From contig NZ_JAIUZY010000007.1 of the NCBI RefSeq assembly GCF_020171625.1, positions 1-64,000 on the forward strand: DNA of 64,000 bases. Reading direction: 5' to 3'. Shown one piece after another: positions 1 to 10,219 of this stretch. Under the pieces are notes generated by a model that saw only the letters and a list, made by a program, of their open reading frames with translations, had not been told where the DNA came from and did no database searches. Numbering within the stretch: position 1 is the stretch's first letter; every line of letters begins with the position of its first letter. The DNA is from Salipiger bermudensis. Lineage in GTDB: Bacteria > Pseudomonadota > Alphaproteobacteria > Rhodobacterales > Rhodobacteraceae. Both the position numbers and the translations under genes were made by a program.

Positions 1-110
1 GAATTCAGCGCCAGCGCGGCAGCTTCGAGGGCCCGCAAGGCCTGTTGCGTCTGGAATATCCGAACCGGAAGGGGGCGCTGCCGCTGTCGGACCGGAGGTG
101 CAACTTTCAA
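1..110 (+). other. possible 3' end of a truncated gene at the window edge
   Basis: No complete gene can be read here. The frame starting at base 3 gives a plausible C-terminus containing LEYPNRKGALPLSDRR and runs into the stem-loop repeat that follows, with its first stop at 174-176. The real stop of any gene here is therefore uncertain, and the other frames are also open. I do not recognise the product. Confidence 0.2.
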
Positions 111-120
111 AGAGAAGAGA

Positions 121-232
121 GGGGGCTCTGCCCCCTCTTGGCGCTGTGCGCCAATTCACCCCCGAGGTATTTTTGAACCAAAGAAGCCAGAAGCGCTGCG
201 CCCCTGGCTTCTCTTCGTCAAAAATACTCCCG
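121..232. repeat. Rhodobacterales-type intergenic stem-loop repeat, copy 1
   Basis: Two hairpins in series (GGGGGC/TGCCCCC at 121-135 and TGGCGC/GCGCCA at 139-154) are followed by ATTCACCCCCGAGGTATTTT and an AAGAAG motif. The stretch from about 163 to 190 is repeated in inverted form at 206-232 around a short GC spacer, so the whole block can fold into one long hairpin. A second copy with the same order of parts lies at 62519-62581. Position after gene ends suggests a transcription-termination or RNA-stability element; that role is inferred. Confidence 0.65.
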
Positions 233-305
233 CCGGAGGCAGGCCGGATGTCGCCTCTGTGTCCTTGTTCCCGGTCGCGGCAGCGGCGGCCACTGGGGGG
301 GGCGC

Positions 306-560
306 TCAGTGGTTGCGTAGCGCCTCGATGAGCTCGTCCTTGGTCATGTCGGAGCGGCCATCGATGCCGATCTCCTGCGCACGCTCGTAGAGATCGTCCT
401 TCGTCCAGTCCTCGTAGGGTGGCGCCTTTCCGCCCTTTTCGGAGGGGTGCATCTTGTCGTTGGCCTGCGCGTTCGAGATGCGGGCGGCCTTTTCCTTGGA
501 CATGCCCTTGTCGCGCAGATCCTCGTACAGTTTCTCGTTCTTCAGGCTCGGGTCGGGCAT
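306..560 (-). CDS. Rho N-terminal-like (SAP/LEM-fold) small protein
   Basis: An 84-residue, highly charged protein. The N-terminal half (LYEDLRDKGMSKEKAARISN) is typical of small DUF7218-like proteins. The C-terminal 35 residues (W-TKDDLYERAQEIGIDGRSDMTKDELIEALR) match the helix-extended-loop-helix pattern of the Rho N-terminal domain, which binds nucleic acid. No signal peptide or membrane segment. It is a single gene, divergent from prfC. Cellular role unknown; a nucleic-acid-binding or stress-related role is an inference. Confidence 0.75.
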   Translation of the reverse strand: MPDPSLKNEKLYEDLRDKGMSKEKAARISNAQANDKMHPSEKGGKAPPYEDWTKDDLYERAQEIGIDGRSDMTKDELIEALRNH

Positions 561-661
561 GAGAGGTCCTCCTGTGCTGAAGCCGAAACCCGCGAGGCGC
601 GGTCCGAGTTCCGCGCAGGCCGCTCTTCCCTTGGCGCATGGCCGGCGTTATATGCCCGCTC

Positions 662-2269
<1,608 letters not shown>

Positions 2270-2277
2270 ACGCCGGT

Positions 2278-2414
2278 CCGGGCCCTTCTGGGGCCCGGCA
2301 AACGCTCCGGGGGAGCGTTTGAAGCGTTTACGGGCGGAGCCCTAGCCGGCTCGGGCCCTCTGGGCCTGGCAATCTCTCCGGGAGACCGGCTGCGGCGTCT
2401 ACGGGCGAAGCCCA
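2278..2414. repeat. tandem pair of GC-rich stem-loops after prfC
   Basis: Just past the prfC stop two related segments follow one another (about 2279-2343 and 2352-2414). Each reads CGGGCCC..GGGCC, then a CTCCGGG-type hairpin, then TCTACGGGCGAAGCCC or a close variant. The first contains strong hairpins CCGGGCCC/GGGCCCGG and AACGCTCC/GGAGCGTT. Probably transcription termination or an mRNA 3' structure; there is no clean T-run. Confidence 0.5.
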
Positions 2415-2499
2415 TTCGGTCCGAGGCGAAGCGCGAGAAAATCACGGCCACCGCCCTGCCCGCCCTTACGCACATCGTCCTTCTCACAATACTTTCCGC

Positions 2500-2530
2500 T
2501 TGACCTGGAGTACACTCCAGCCCCTAGCAA
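2500..2530 (+). promoter_or_regulatory. MerR-type promoter with operator dyad in a 19-bp spacer
   Basis: TTGACC at 2500-2505 serves as -35 and TAGCAA at 2525-2530 as -10, separated by 19 bp. Between them lies the dyad CTGGAGT-AC-ACTCCAG (2505-2520) with perfect 7-bp arms. An overlong spacer carrying the dyad is the hallmark of promoters activated by MerR-family proteins through DNA untwisting, and the regulator gene starts about 30 bp downstream, so autoregulation is likely. Confidence 0.75.
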
Positions 2531-2561
2531 GGGAGGCGTCGAACGGAGAGGAGCCCGGGTC

Positions 2562-2987
2562 ATGCGGATCGCCGAGTTCGCGCGGGCCACCGGTTTCCCG
2601 GTGGACACGCTGCGCTATTACGAGAAAATCGGTCTCATCGACCCGCCGCTGCGCGACAGCGCCGGGCACCGGATCTATGGCGCGGCAGAGCTGCGCTGGG
2701 CGGAATTCCTGCACAGGCTCAGGACGACCGGCATGTCGATCTCGGAGATGCTGGCCTATGCGCGGGCACGGGCCGAGGGCGATGCCACCGCCCCCGAGCG
2801 CGCGGAGATGCTGCGGGCGCATCGCGCCGAGGTCGCCGCCCGCGTGGCAGAGCTGCAGGACTGCCTGTCCGTTCTCGACACCAAGATCGCCACCTACGAG
2901 GCGATGATGTCAGCAAAGAGAGGACCAGACCATGCCAGATCAGACACAAGAGACCCGGGCCGCGCGCGGCCGCAGGCTGCTGAATGA
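2562..2987 (+). CDS. MerR-family transcriptional regulator
   Basis: A 141-residue regulator. The N-terminal winged helix has the family signature (IAEFARATGFPVDTLRYYEKIGLIDPP), then the wing (GHRIYGAAELRWAEFLHRLRTTGMSISEM), then a dimerising coiled coil at about residues 80-115. There is no conserved metal-binding cysteine pair (only one Cys, C101), so it is more like the small-molecule/stress MerR subgroup (AdhR/NmlR-like) than mercury or copper sensors. It overlaps the next gene by 56 bp, so the pair is one operon. Confidence 0.9.
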   Translation: MRIAEFARATGFPVDTLRYYEKIGLIDPPLRDSAGHRIYGAAELRWAEFLHRLRTTGMSISEMLAYARARAEGDATAPERAEMLRAHRAEVAARVAELQDCLSVLDTKIATYEAMMSAKRGPDHARSDTRDPGRARPQAAE

Positions 2988-3333
2988 GATCGACGGCGCC
3001 GCCGGCGAGGCGGTGATCGCGGGATTGCAGGACATCGCGCCCGACTTTGCCGAGCTGCTGTTCGAGTTCCCCTTCGGCGACATCTACGCGCGCGACGGGC
3101 TCTCCCTGCGCGATCGCGAACTCGCCACCGTGGCGGCGCTCTCGGCCATGGGCACCGCGCCGAAGCAGTTGGGCGTGCATGTGCATGGCGCGCTGAATGT
3201 CGGCGTGACGCGCGAAGAGATCGTCGAGGTGATGATGCAGATGGCGGTCTATGCGGGCTTTCCCGCAGCGCTCAACGCGCTGGCCGTCGCGAAAGAGGTG
3301 TTCACGGCACGCGAAGGCGACGCCTCCGACTGA
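2932..3333 (+). CDS. carboxymuconolactone decarboxylase / AhpD-like protein
   Basis: 133 residues with the CMD fold pattern: LSLRDRELATVAALSAMG, a helix with LGVHVHGALNVGVTREEIVEVMMQMAVYAGFPAALNAL. The AhpD catalytic CXXC is absent, so this is a gamma-carboxymuconolactone-decarboxylase-like member and not a peroxidase reductase. It starts inside the merR coding end with its own ribosome site (GAGGACC). Such genes often sit with MerR regulators of the AdhR type; the substrate is unknown. Confidence 0.85.
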   Translation: MPDQTQETRAARGRRLLNEIDGAAGEAVIAGLQDIAPDFAELLFEFPFGDIYARDGLSLRDRELATVAALSAMGTAPKQLGVHVHGALNVGVTREEIVEVMMQMAVYAGFPAALNALAVAKEVFTAREGDASD

Positions 3334-3353
3334 CCCGCCCCACCAAAGGCAAC

Positions 3354-3377
3354 GCGGCGCGCCTTTCAGCGCGCCGC
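3354..3377. terminator. hairpin between convergent genes
   Basis: A 9-bp perfect stem GCGGCGCGC/GCGCGCCGC with a six-base loop between the convergent CMD-like and OmpA-family genes. No clear T-run on either side, so its terminator function is only probable. Confidence 0.45.
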
Positions 3378-3414
3378 GGTCCGTGTCTCAGGTCGTCATA
3401 TCAGGCCCGGAGGT

Positions 3415-5601
3415 TCAGCTGCCCTGAAGCAGCGACGTGATGCGCCGCACCGCCGCGCGGCGGTTGGCGCGTTCGGAGGTCTGCGTCTCGACGGCGAGAT
3501 CGCTCTCGCCATAGCCCTGCAGCACCATGTTCTCCGGCGGCACGTCGAAATACTCGGTCAGCGCGAGTGCCACGGATTCCGCACGACGATCCGAGAGCGC
3601 GAGGTTGTAGCCCCAGCCGCCGGTTGCGTCGGTGTGGCCCTCGATCAGGAACACCTCGGCGGGGTTGTCGGCGATCACCTTCTTCATCGCGTTGCCGAGC
3701 GCCGCGAGCGCCTGCGCTTCCTGCGGGCGGATCGCTGCGGAGCCGGTCTCGAAATTGATCGAGTCGACGCTGATCTCGGGCACCAGATGGCGCACGGTGT
3801 CGATGTTGCGGATCTGGTTCAGCGAGAAGGTCCGGCCCACGTCGGTCCCGTTATCGGCCGCCAGCGCTGCCGCAAGTTCGGCCTCGCCAACCTCGCGGAT
3901 GTTCATCCGGCGCTGGGTCTGCTGCGTCTGCGGCAGTTCGTTGACAACCACCTGCCGCTCTTCCTGCGTGTCGTCGAAGAGCACGATCTGCTCCCCGTCC
4001 GGCAGGGTGCGGATGCGGCGCAGCACACGGCCGTCCGCCGCCTTCACGGTCTCGACCGCGTTGCCGTCCTGATACTCGACGACGGTGCGGGTGGAGCCAT
4101 CGTCGTAGCGATAGGTCGTCACGTCCGAGCCGGGACGGCGCAGGAGCACGTCGTCATTGCGCAGCACGCGGTACTGGCCGTTCTCTTCCACCACGATGCG
4201 GTCGCCGCTGTTCTCCACCACCTTGGCGTCGTTCGAGAGGATCTTGCTCAGGGCAACGGCGCCGAGACCGGCCACCGCGGCGGTGCCGAGCTTGCGGATC
4301 ATCTCGTCGCGGTTGTCGTCGTCATCGTCGTCGGCGCGATCCCGCTCTCGGTCCTGCGCGTTGGATTCGCCGATGCGGGTGCTGAAGTCCTCGTCCGAGC
4401 TGCGCACGTCCTCGTCCGACACCTCTTCCTCGACCACTTCGGGCTCGCCCGCCTCTTCGAGGCCGAGCGCCGCGGCTGCGGCCCCGAGCTGCTGTGACAC
4501 GCGCGCGGCGGCATCGGCCTGCTCCTGGTCCGAGACCTCCTCGGGCTCTGCCTCAAGGCTCGACTCCTCGGCATTGGCCTCGGTCTGCGTCTCTGTCTGC
4601 GTATCGGCCTCTGCCGCGCTCTCGGCGTCGGCCTCGGGCGCCGCTCCTTCAGGCGCGTTCTGGGACCCGGCCTGCTCCAGAGCGTCGCGCAGTTCGTCGG
4701 CCCCTTCGGTTTCGGCAGACTGCGCGTCGGTGGATGGCGCGTCGCTCTCTGCGCCCTCGGCCTCGGCGGTCGGCGCTTCATCAGGTGCGGGCTGAGTTTC
4801 AGCCTCTTCGAGTGCCTCGCGCAGCTCGTCAGCCCCTTCGGTGTCGCCGGCCTGCTCGGTGTCGCCGGCCTGCGCGTCGGCTCCCGCTGCAGCGGCAGGT
4901 GCATCCTGCGCGCCTGCGCCTTCTGCGCTGGCGGGTGCGCCCTGAGCGTCGGCACCTGCTGCAGCGGCAGGTGCATCCTGCGCTTCGGCCTCTTCAGGTG
5001 CGTCGGTCAGTTCTTCGGTGCTCTCGGTCTCGGCGTTGGCAGCCGCGGAACCCGAAGCTGCGTTGGCAGCGCCCTGGGCCTCGCCAGACTGCGCTTCGGT
5101 CGCCGGTGCCTCGGCAGGCGCGTCCGACGCGTCTGCCTCAATGGGTGCCTCCGCCTCCTCCGCCGCGGATGTGTCCGCCTCGGCGGCAGGCGCGTCTGCC
5201 GTCGCATCCGGAACCTCGACCTCTGCCGTGGCATTGCCCTGCGCGCTCAGTTCCTGCGAGTCCTGCTCCTGAGCATCGGTCGCCTGGGCCTCTTCGGTCG
5301 CGGCGCCCTGTCCGTTGCCATTCAAGAGCGTTTCGGCGTCGGGCAGCTGGGCCACGCGCTCGCAGTTTACGCCCTCGGCGGTCTCACCGGTCTCGCACAG
5401 CGCCTGCAGCCGCTTCAGTTCGGCCACCACCTCTTGGCGGTTGAGGTTGTCCGTCTCGAACCCCACGTCGAGCGACCCGTCTCGGGCGCCTTTCAGGATC
5501 TCCTTCGGCGTCATGCCGTCGATCCCTTGCGCGACAGCCGGCAGTGTCAGGCTGGCCATCATCACCAGAGCCGTGGTGGTTCTCAGAAGCGGTTTAGTCA
5601 T
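3415..5601 (-). CDS. OmpA-family outer-membrane protein with long acidic Ala/Glu-rich region
   Basis: 728 residues from the ATG at 5601. It has a signal peptide (TKPLLRTTTALVMMASLTLPAVA, cleavage after AVA), then a conserved N-terminal segment (IDGMTPKEILKGARDGSLDVGF). About residues 95-400 are low-complexity Ala/Glu/Asp/Gln with short repeats such as GADAQGAPA and ELREALEEAE. A poly-Asp stretch and a possible membrane-associated helix (LGTAAVAGLGAVALSKIL) precede a beta-rich segment, and the last 120 residues form the OmpA peptidoglycan-binding domain (FETGSAAIRP, EGHTDATG, LSDRRAESV, GYGESDLAV, RRAAVRRI). Known Rhodobacteraceae homologues are OmpA proteins of unknown exact role. Cell-envelope tethering is inferred. 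Confidence 0.85.
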   Translation of the reverse strand: MTKPLLRTTTALVMMASLTLPAVAQGIDGMTPKEILKGARDGSLDVGFETDNLNRQEVVAELKRLQALCETGETAEGVNCERVAQLPDAETLLNGNGQGAATEEAQATDAQEQDSQELSAQGNATAEVEVPDATADAPAAEADTSAAEEAEAPIEADASDAPAEAPATEAQSGEAQGAANAASGSAAANAETESTEELTDAPEEAEAQDAPAAAAGADAQGAPASAEGAGAQDAPAAAAGADAQAGDTEQAGDTEGADELREALEEAETQPAPDEAPTAEAEGAESDAPSTDAQSAETEGADELRDALEQAGSQNAPEGAAPEADAESAAEADTQTETQTEANAEESSLEAEPEEVSDQEQADAAARVSQQLGAAAAALGLEEAGEPEVVEEEVSDEDVRSSDEDFSTRIGESNAQDRERDRADDDDDDNRDEMIRKLGTAAVAGLGAVALSKILSNDAKVVENSGDRIVVEENGQYRVLRNDDVLLRRPGSDVTTYRYDDGSTRTVVEYQDGNAVETVKAADGRVLRRIRTLPDGEQIVLFDDTQEERQVVVNELPQTQQTQRRMNIREVGEAELAAALAADNGTDVGRTFSLNQIRNIDTVRHLVPEISVDSINFETGSAAIRPQEAQALAALGNAMKKVIADNPAEVFLIEGHTDATGGWGYNLALSDRRAESVALALTEYFDVPPENMVLQGYGESDLAVETQTSERANRRAAVRRITSLLQGS

Positions 5602-5716
5602 TGTGCGTCCTTTCCTCCGGACCGCCGTGAAGGGGGGCGGTTTGAAAGTCACAACGCGGAAGCACGGGTTTTGTTCAATGCGCAGGCAGAACGCCGCCGA
5701 TCCGGGCAGTCGCCGG

Positions 5717-6967
5717 TCAGAGCGCCGCCATCAGGCGCGCCTTCTCGCCGGCATCGTCGAGGCGCGAGAGCGCCGCGGCCAACTCCTCGAGCGAGCGGAT
5801 CGAATGCCCGGCGCGGAAGCTGTCGACATGGGGTAGCATGGCGCGAATGCCGGCGGCCTTTGGTGCGAAACCGTCCCAGCGCAGCAGCGGGTTCAGCCAG
5901 ATCAGCCGACGCGCCGAAAGATGCAGCCGCTCCATCTCGTGGGCCAGCGCGCCGGCATCGTCGCGGTCGAGCCCGTCGGTGATCAGCAACACCACCGCGC
6001 CCTGCCCCATGACCCGGCGCGACCAGTCGCGGTTGAAGGCATGCAGGCACTGGCCGATGCGGGTACCGCCCTGCCAGTCCTGCGCCTCGGCCCCGGCGGA
6101 TTTCAGCGCCGCATCCACGTCGCGCGTCGCGAGATGGCGGGTGATGTTGGTCAGCCGCGTGCCGAAGGTGAAGGCGTGGACCCTGGCCCAGCCGGCGCCC
6201 TTTTCGTTGGCCACCGCGTGCAGGAAATGCAGCACCATGCGGGAATATTGCGACATCGAGCCCGAGATGTCGCAGAGCACAACGAGGTTGGGCCAGCGCG
6301 GACGCGGCTTGAGATAGGACAGCTCACGCAGCTCTCCCCCCTGCCGCATGGAGCCGCGCAGGGTGCGGCGCCAGTCGATGCGCCGCCCGGCATGCGCCGC
6401 GATGCCCCGGCGGGAGGGGATCGGTTTCACCGGCAGCGTGAGCCGCGCGATCATGCGCTTGGCCTCGGCGATCTCCTCGGTCGACATCTGCTCGAAATCC
6501 AGCGTCTTGAGCTTTTCCTCGGCCGACAGGGTGAAGGAGCTGTCGACCTCGATCCTCGTCGCCTCCTCCTCGCCTTCGGGCTGCGGGATTTCGGGCATCT
6601 GGTCGCCCAGCAGCGCCTGCGCGGCACGCTTCTCGGCGGATTGAGCAACCTTCTCCTCCTGAACGCCGCGCACCGCCGGCAGCATCATCGACATCATGTG
6701 CTCGAGGTAGCGCGGATCGCGCCAGTACAGCCGGAAGACTTGGGCGAAGACAACGCGATGCTCGGGGCGGTTCACGAAGCAGGCGTGCAGCGTCCAGTAG
6801 AAGTCCATCCGGTCGGTGAAGCCCGCCGCCGCCACGGCGCGGATCGCGTCGATCACCCGGCCCGGCCCCACCGGCAGCCCGGCCCGCCGGAGCGCGCGGG
6901 CGAAATGGATGATGTTCTGCGCGAGCCGCGGGTTCTCCGGCAGCGCAATGGGCACGTATTCGGGCAT
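5717..6967 (-). CDS. VWA domain protein, CoxE-like
   Basis: 416 residues. The N-terminal helical part (NIIHFARALRRAGLPVGPGRV) is typical of the CoxE family of AAA-ATPase partner proteins. The von Willebrand A domain starts near residue 220 with a MIDAS motif (LCDISGSMSQYSR) and later GGTRIGQCL and LITDGLDRDD. CoxE-type proteins work with a MoxR/CoxD ATPase to mature molybdenum hydroxylases such as CO dehydrogenase. Removing the prophage would put this gene within about 7 kb of the coxMLSG genes, although no MoxR ATPase is visible in the window. The start at 6967 has a GAGGCGAG ribosome site; a longer frame upstream lacks family sequence. Confidence 0.85.
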   Translation of the reverse strand: MPEYVPIALPENPRLAQNIIHFARALRRAGLPVGPGRVIDAIRAVAAAGFTDRMDFYWTLHACFVNRPEHRVVFAQVFRLYWRDPRYLEHMMSMMLPAVRGVQEEKVAQSAEKRAAQALLGDQMPEIPQPEGEEEATRIEVDSSFTLSAEEKLKTLDFEQMSTEEIAEAKRMIARLTLPVKPIPSRRGIAAHAGRRIDWRRTLRGSMRQGGELRELSYLKPRPRWPNLVVLCDISGSMSQYSRMVLHFLHAVANEKGAGWARVHAFTFGTRLTNITRHLATRDVDAALKSAGAEAQDWQGGTRIGQCLHAFNRDWSRRVMGQGAVVLLITDGLDRDDAGALAHEMERLHLSARRLIWLNPLLRWDGFAPKAAGIRAMLPHVDSFRAGHSIRSLEELAAALSRLDDAGEKARLMAAL

Positions 6968-7340
6968 CTCGCCTCTGCTCTCACCGGCATCGCGCGGGCG
7001 CCGGGGTCCTCTCCGTCGGGTCCGGCCAGCGAAGCGCATCGCGAGGCGCGGGGCAAGGGCTTCCTTGGTCGCGGACCCGGTCGGGTGTGCCGCTCGGTCA
7101 CGCCGGAGAGAGGGGCCTCCCCGCCCGCGCGGCGCTCCTGGCCCTGACGCGGCACCGCGGTCATCGCGTGGCGCGCCCGGGCGTGGCACTTGAACCGCAC
7201 GTCACTCAGCGGGCGCGCCTTTGCCGTCGCAGCCAAGGGCCGCGCCCGACCAAGACCGACCGGCAGTCCGCACTCGTTAGGCCGTCAACGCCGCGGGCTC
7301 ACGGAAACCTCGGCGGTCCGTCGCTTCATATCGCGCTGCG
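6968..7340. other. intergenic stretch without a convincing gene
   Basis: 373 bases between the VWA gene and glnE (both on the minus strand). Open frames exist on both strands but look like shadow frames of GC-rich DNA. I see no clear hairpin, repeat or promoter. Confidence 0.5.
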
Positions 7341-10118
7341 TCAAGTCTCGGGCGCCGGCAGGGCGGCGTCGATGATATCGGCGGCGCGCGCGGTCATCTC
7401 GGTGAGCTTCTCGCGCAGCGCGTCGGGGCCGTCCGTCCCGGTCAGACGGGTCAGGAAGGCGCAGCCCCCGGCGCCAAGCTCGGTCGGGTCGAGCGCGCCC
7501 TCGGCAATCAGGCGGGCGCCGATCTGCAGGCTCCAGCACAGCCGGTAGGTGGCGGCGAGGTGGTCGGCATCCGCCTTGCTGAGCCAGCCCTCGCGCGCCG
7601 CCATGGCAAGCCCGCGCGTGGTGCGCCGCGGCGCCTGCCCCGAGAGCAGCGCCCCGGCCTGCGCGGTCAGCTCGATGTCCTGCATCCGGCCGCGCCCGAT
7701 CTTGGGATCCCAGACCGCGCCCTGCCCCTTCGCCGCCGCGATGCGCGCCCGCATCGACGCAAGCTCTGCCAGCACCTTGTCGCGCGGCGGCGGGCCGGCG
7801 AGCAGCTTGGCGCGCAACGCCTCGACATCCTCGGCCAGCGCGGCGGGGCCGGCGACGACCCGGGCCCGGGTCAGCGCGAGATGCTCCCAGACCCACGCCT
7901 GGTCACTCTGGTAGCTGCGGAACGACTCCAGCGAGGTCGCCACCGGCCCCTGATTTCCCGAGGGCCGCAGACGCATGTCGATCTCGTAGAGCTTGCCCTC
8001 CGCCATCGGCGCGGTCATCGCGGTGATCGCGGCCTGTGTCAGCCGCGAGTAGTATTGCCGCGTGGGCAGCGGGCGCCGTCCGTCCGAGGCCTCGACCCCG
8101 TCGGGATCGTAAATCGAGATCAGGTCGAGATCCGAGAGCGCGTGCAGCCGCCGCGCCCCGAGCGAGCCCATGCCCACCACCACCGTGCCGCGCCCCGGCG
8201 CGGGGCCATGCTTGCGGGCGAACTCGGCCTGCACCACCGGCAGGACGGCGGCCAGCGACGCTTCGGCAAGGTCGGCGTAATGCTCGCCCGCCTCCTCCGG
8301 CTCGCTGAGGCCGCGCAGCAGGTGCACCCCGGCGCGGAAGTGCCATTCCTTCTGCCAGCGCCGCGCCATGTCGAGCCGGGTCTCGTAATCGTCCTCGCGC
8401 GCAAGCACGTCCTTCAGCTCGGCGGTGAGCGCGGCAGCCCCGGGCCACGGGCTGAAGAAATCGCCGCCGATCACCGCATCGAAGACGCTGGAATTGCGCG
8501 ACAGGTGCCGCGCCAGATCCGGCGAGGTCGAGACGATGTCGATCAGCAGGTCGATGAGCTGCGGATTGGCCTCGAACAGCGAGAACAGCTGCACCCCCGC
8601 CGGAAGCCCTGCGAGGAAGCCGTCGAAGGCCGAAAGCGCCTCCTGCGGCTTTGCGGCCTTGGCCAGCCGTCCGAGGATCTCGGGCTTGAGCCGCTTGAAG
8701 ATCTCGACCGCCCGGCCCGAGCGCAAGGCCGGGTAGTTCGGCCAGCGCGCCACCAGTTCGCTGCGCTCGATCTCGTCGGGCACGTCCGCCTCGCAGGGCG
8801 CGTCGGGTGCGAAGAACCCCTCGGTGAGCTCGTGCACCTCCTCGAGCCGGCGCTTCAGGTCCTGCTCGAGCTCGGCGCGGTCGCGGCCGCAAAGCGCCGC
8901 CAGCCGCTCGAACTCGGCCTCCGAGCTGGGCAGCTGGTGGGTCTGGGCGTCGCGCAGCATCTGCACCCGATGCTCGATCTCGCGATGGGCGCGGTAATGC
9001 TCGGTAAGTTTCTCGGTGACGCTCTGCGGCACCCAGCCGGTCTCGGTCAGCACCCGAAGCCCGTCGACCGTGCCACGCACCCGCAGCTCCGGATCGCGCC
9101 CGCCGGCGATGATCTGGCGGGTCTGGGTGAAGAACTCGATCTCGCGGATCCCGCCGCGGCCCAGCTTCATGTCGTGCCCCGGCAGGGTGATCGCCCCGTG
9201 CCCGTGCTTGTCGCGGTAGCGCAGCCGCATGTCATGCGCGTCTTGGATGGCGGCGAAATCCAGATGCCGGCGCCACACGAAGGGGCGCAGCGTCTCGAGA
9301 AAGCGCTCGCCCGCCGCGACGTCCCCGGCGCAGGGCCGCGCCTTGATATAGGCGGCGCGCTCCCAGGCCCGGCCAAGGCTTTCGTAGTAGCGCTCGGCCG
9401 CCTCCATCGAGATGCAGACCGGCGTCACCGCCGGGTCGGGGCGCAGCCGCAGGTCGGTGCGAAAGACGTAGCCCTCGCCGGTCAGATCGCCGAGGCTGCC
9501 AGACATGCGCCGCGTGGCGCGGACGAAGGCGCTGCGGGCCTCGTGGAAATCGTCGCGCTCGAAACGGGTCTCGTCGAACAGGCAGATCAGGTCGATATCG
9601 GAGCTGTAGTTGAGCTCGAACGCGCCCATCTTGCCCATCGCCAGAACCACCATGCCGCCGGCAGTCGGGATGTCGTCCTCGCTCGCGCCGGGCAGCTTGC
9701 CGCGCCGGATCTCGCGCGCGATCGCCGCCTGCAGCGCCTTCTGCACCGCGACATCGGCAAAGCGCGTCAGCGCGCCGGTCACCTCCTCAAGCGTCCAGAC
9801 GCCTGCAAGGTCCGACAGCCCCGCCAGAAGCGCCACGCGGCGCTTGGCCTGCCGCAGCGCCCCGTCGACCTCATCGGGCACCCCGGCGTCGAGCTCTTCC
9901 AGAAGCGCCGGCAGCGCCGCGTCGGGATCGTCGAGCGCGGCTTGCAGCCAGCCGGCTTCCTTGCGGATGAGGCCCTGAAGATAGGGGCTGGTGCTGCCGG
10001 CGCCCTCGATCAGCGTGGCGATATCGCCCTCGGCCCAGGGCGTGGCGGCAAGCGCCTCGGCGCCAAGTTCTGGCTCGAAGGGGCGCGGCAGGCGGGTGAT
10101 GCGGGAAGCAAAGGTCAT
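7341..10118 (-). CDS. glnE: glutamine synthetase adenylyltransferase / adenylyl-removing enzyme
   Basis: 924 residues, the usual two-domain length. Each half is a nucleotidyltransferase domain. The N-terminal (de-adenylylating) half shows AMGKMGAFELNYSSDIDLICLFD with the DxD pair, and LRLRPDPA. The C-terminal (adenylylating) half shows GMGSLGARRLHALSDLDLISIYD and MRLRPSGNQGPVATSL. It controls GlnA activity in response to the nitrogen signal protein PII. The start at 10118 gives MTFASRITRLPRPFEPEL; the upstream in-frame extension is not conserved-looking. A monocistronic unit, divergent from the YbaK-type gene. Confidence 0.95.
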   Translation of the reverse strand: MTFASRITRLPRPFEPELGAEALAATPWAEGDIATLIEGAGSTSPYLQGLIRKEAGWLQAALDDPDAALPALLEELDAGVPDEVDGALRQAKRRVALLAGLSDLAGVWTLEEVTGALTRFADVAVQKALQAAIAREIRRGKLPGASEDDIPTAGGMVVLAMGKMGAFELNYSSDIDLICLFDETRFERDDFHEARSAFVRATRRMSGSLGDLTGEGYVFRTDLRLRPDPAVTPVCISMEAAERYYESLGRAWERAAYIKARPCAGDVAAGERFLETLRPFVWRRHLDFAAIQDAHDMRLRYRDKHGHGAITLPGHDMKLGRGGIREIEFFTQTRQIIAGGRDPELRVRGTVDGLRVLTETGWVPQSVTEKLTEHYRAHREIEHRVQMLRDAQTHQLPSSEAEFERLAALCGRDRAELEQDLKRRLEEVHELTEGFFAPDAPCEADVPDEIERSELVARWPNYPALRSGRAVEIFKRLKPEILGRLAKAAKPQEALSAFDGFLAGLPAGVQLFSLFEANPQLIDLLIDIVSTSPDLARHLSRNSSVFDAVIGGDFFSPWPGAAALTAELKDVLAREDDYETRLDMARRWQKEWHFRAGVHLLRGLSEPEEAGEHYADLAEASLAAVLPVVQAEFARKHGPAPGRGTVVVGMGSLGARRLHALSDLDLISIYDPDGVEASDGRRPLPTRQYYSRLTQAAITAMTAPMAEGKLYEIDMRLRPSGNQGPVATSLESFRSYQSDQAWVWEHLALTRARVVAGPAALAEDVEALRAKLLAGPPPRDKVLAELASMRARIAAAKGQGAVWDPKIGRGRMQDIELTAQAGALLSGQAPRRTTRGLAMAAREGWLSKADADHLAATYRLCWSLQIGARLIAEGALDPTELGAGGCAFLTRLTGTDGPDALREKLTEMTARAADIIDAALPAPET

Positions 10119-10219
10119 GCCGCCTATATGGCGGAGCGCGGCGGGATTGCGCAATGCCCTGCGCTTGCAGCCCGGCGCGCGACGCGCTCTAACCGGCCCG
10201 TCAAGAACAGGAGACCCCC

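Noticed and set aside
5921-7147. 408-codon frame antisense to the CoxE-like VWA gene
   Set aside because: Shadow frame; no ribosome site and no recognisable domain, whereas the opposite strand has the MIDAS motif.
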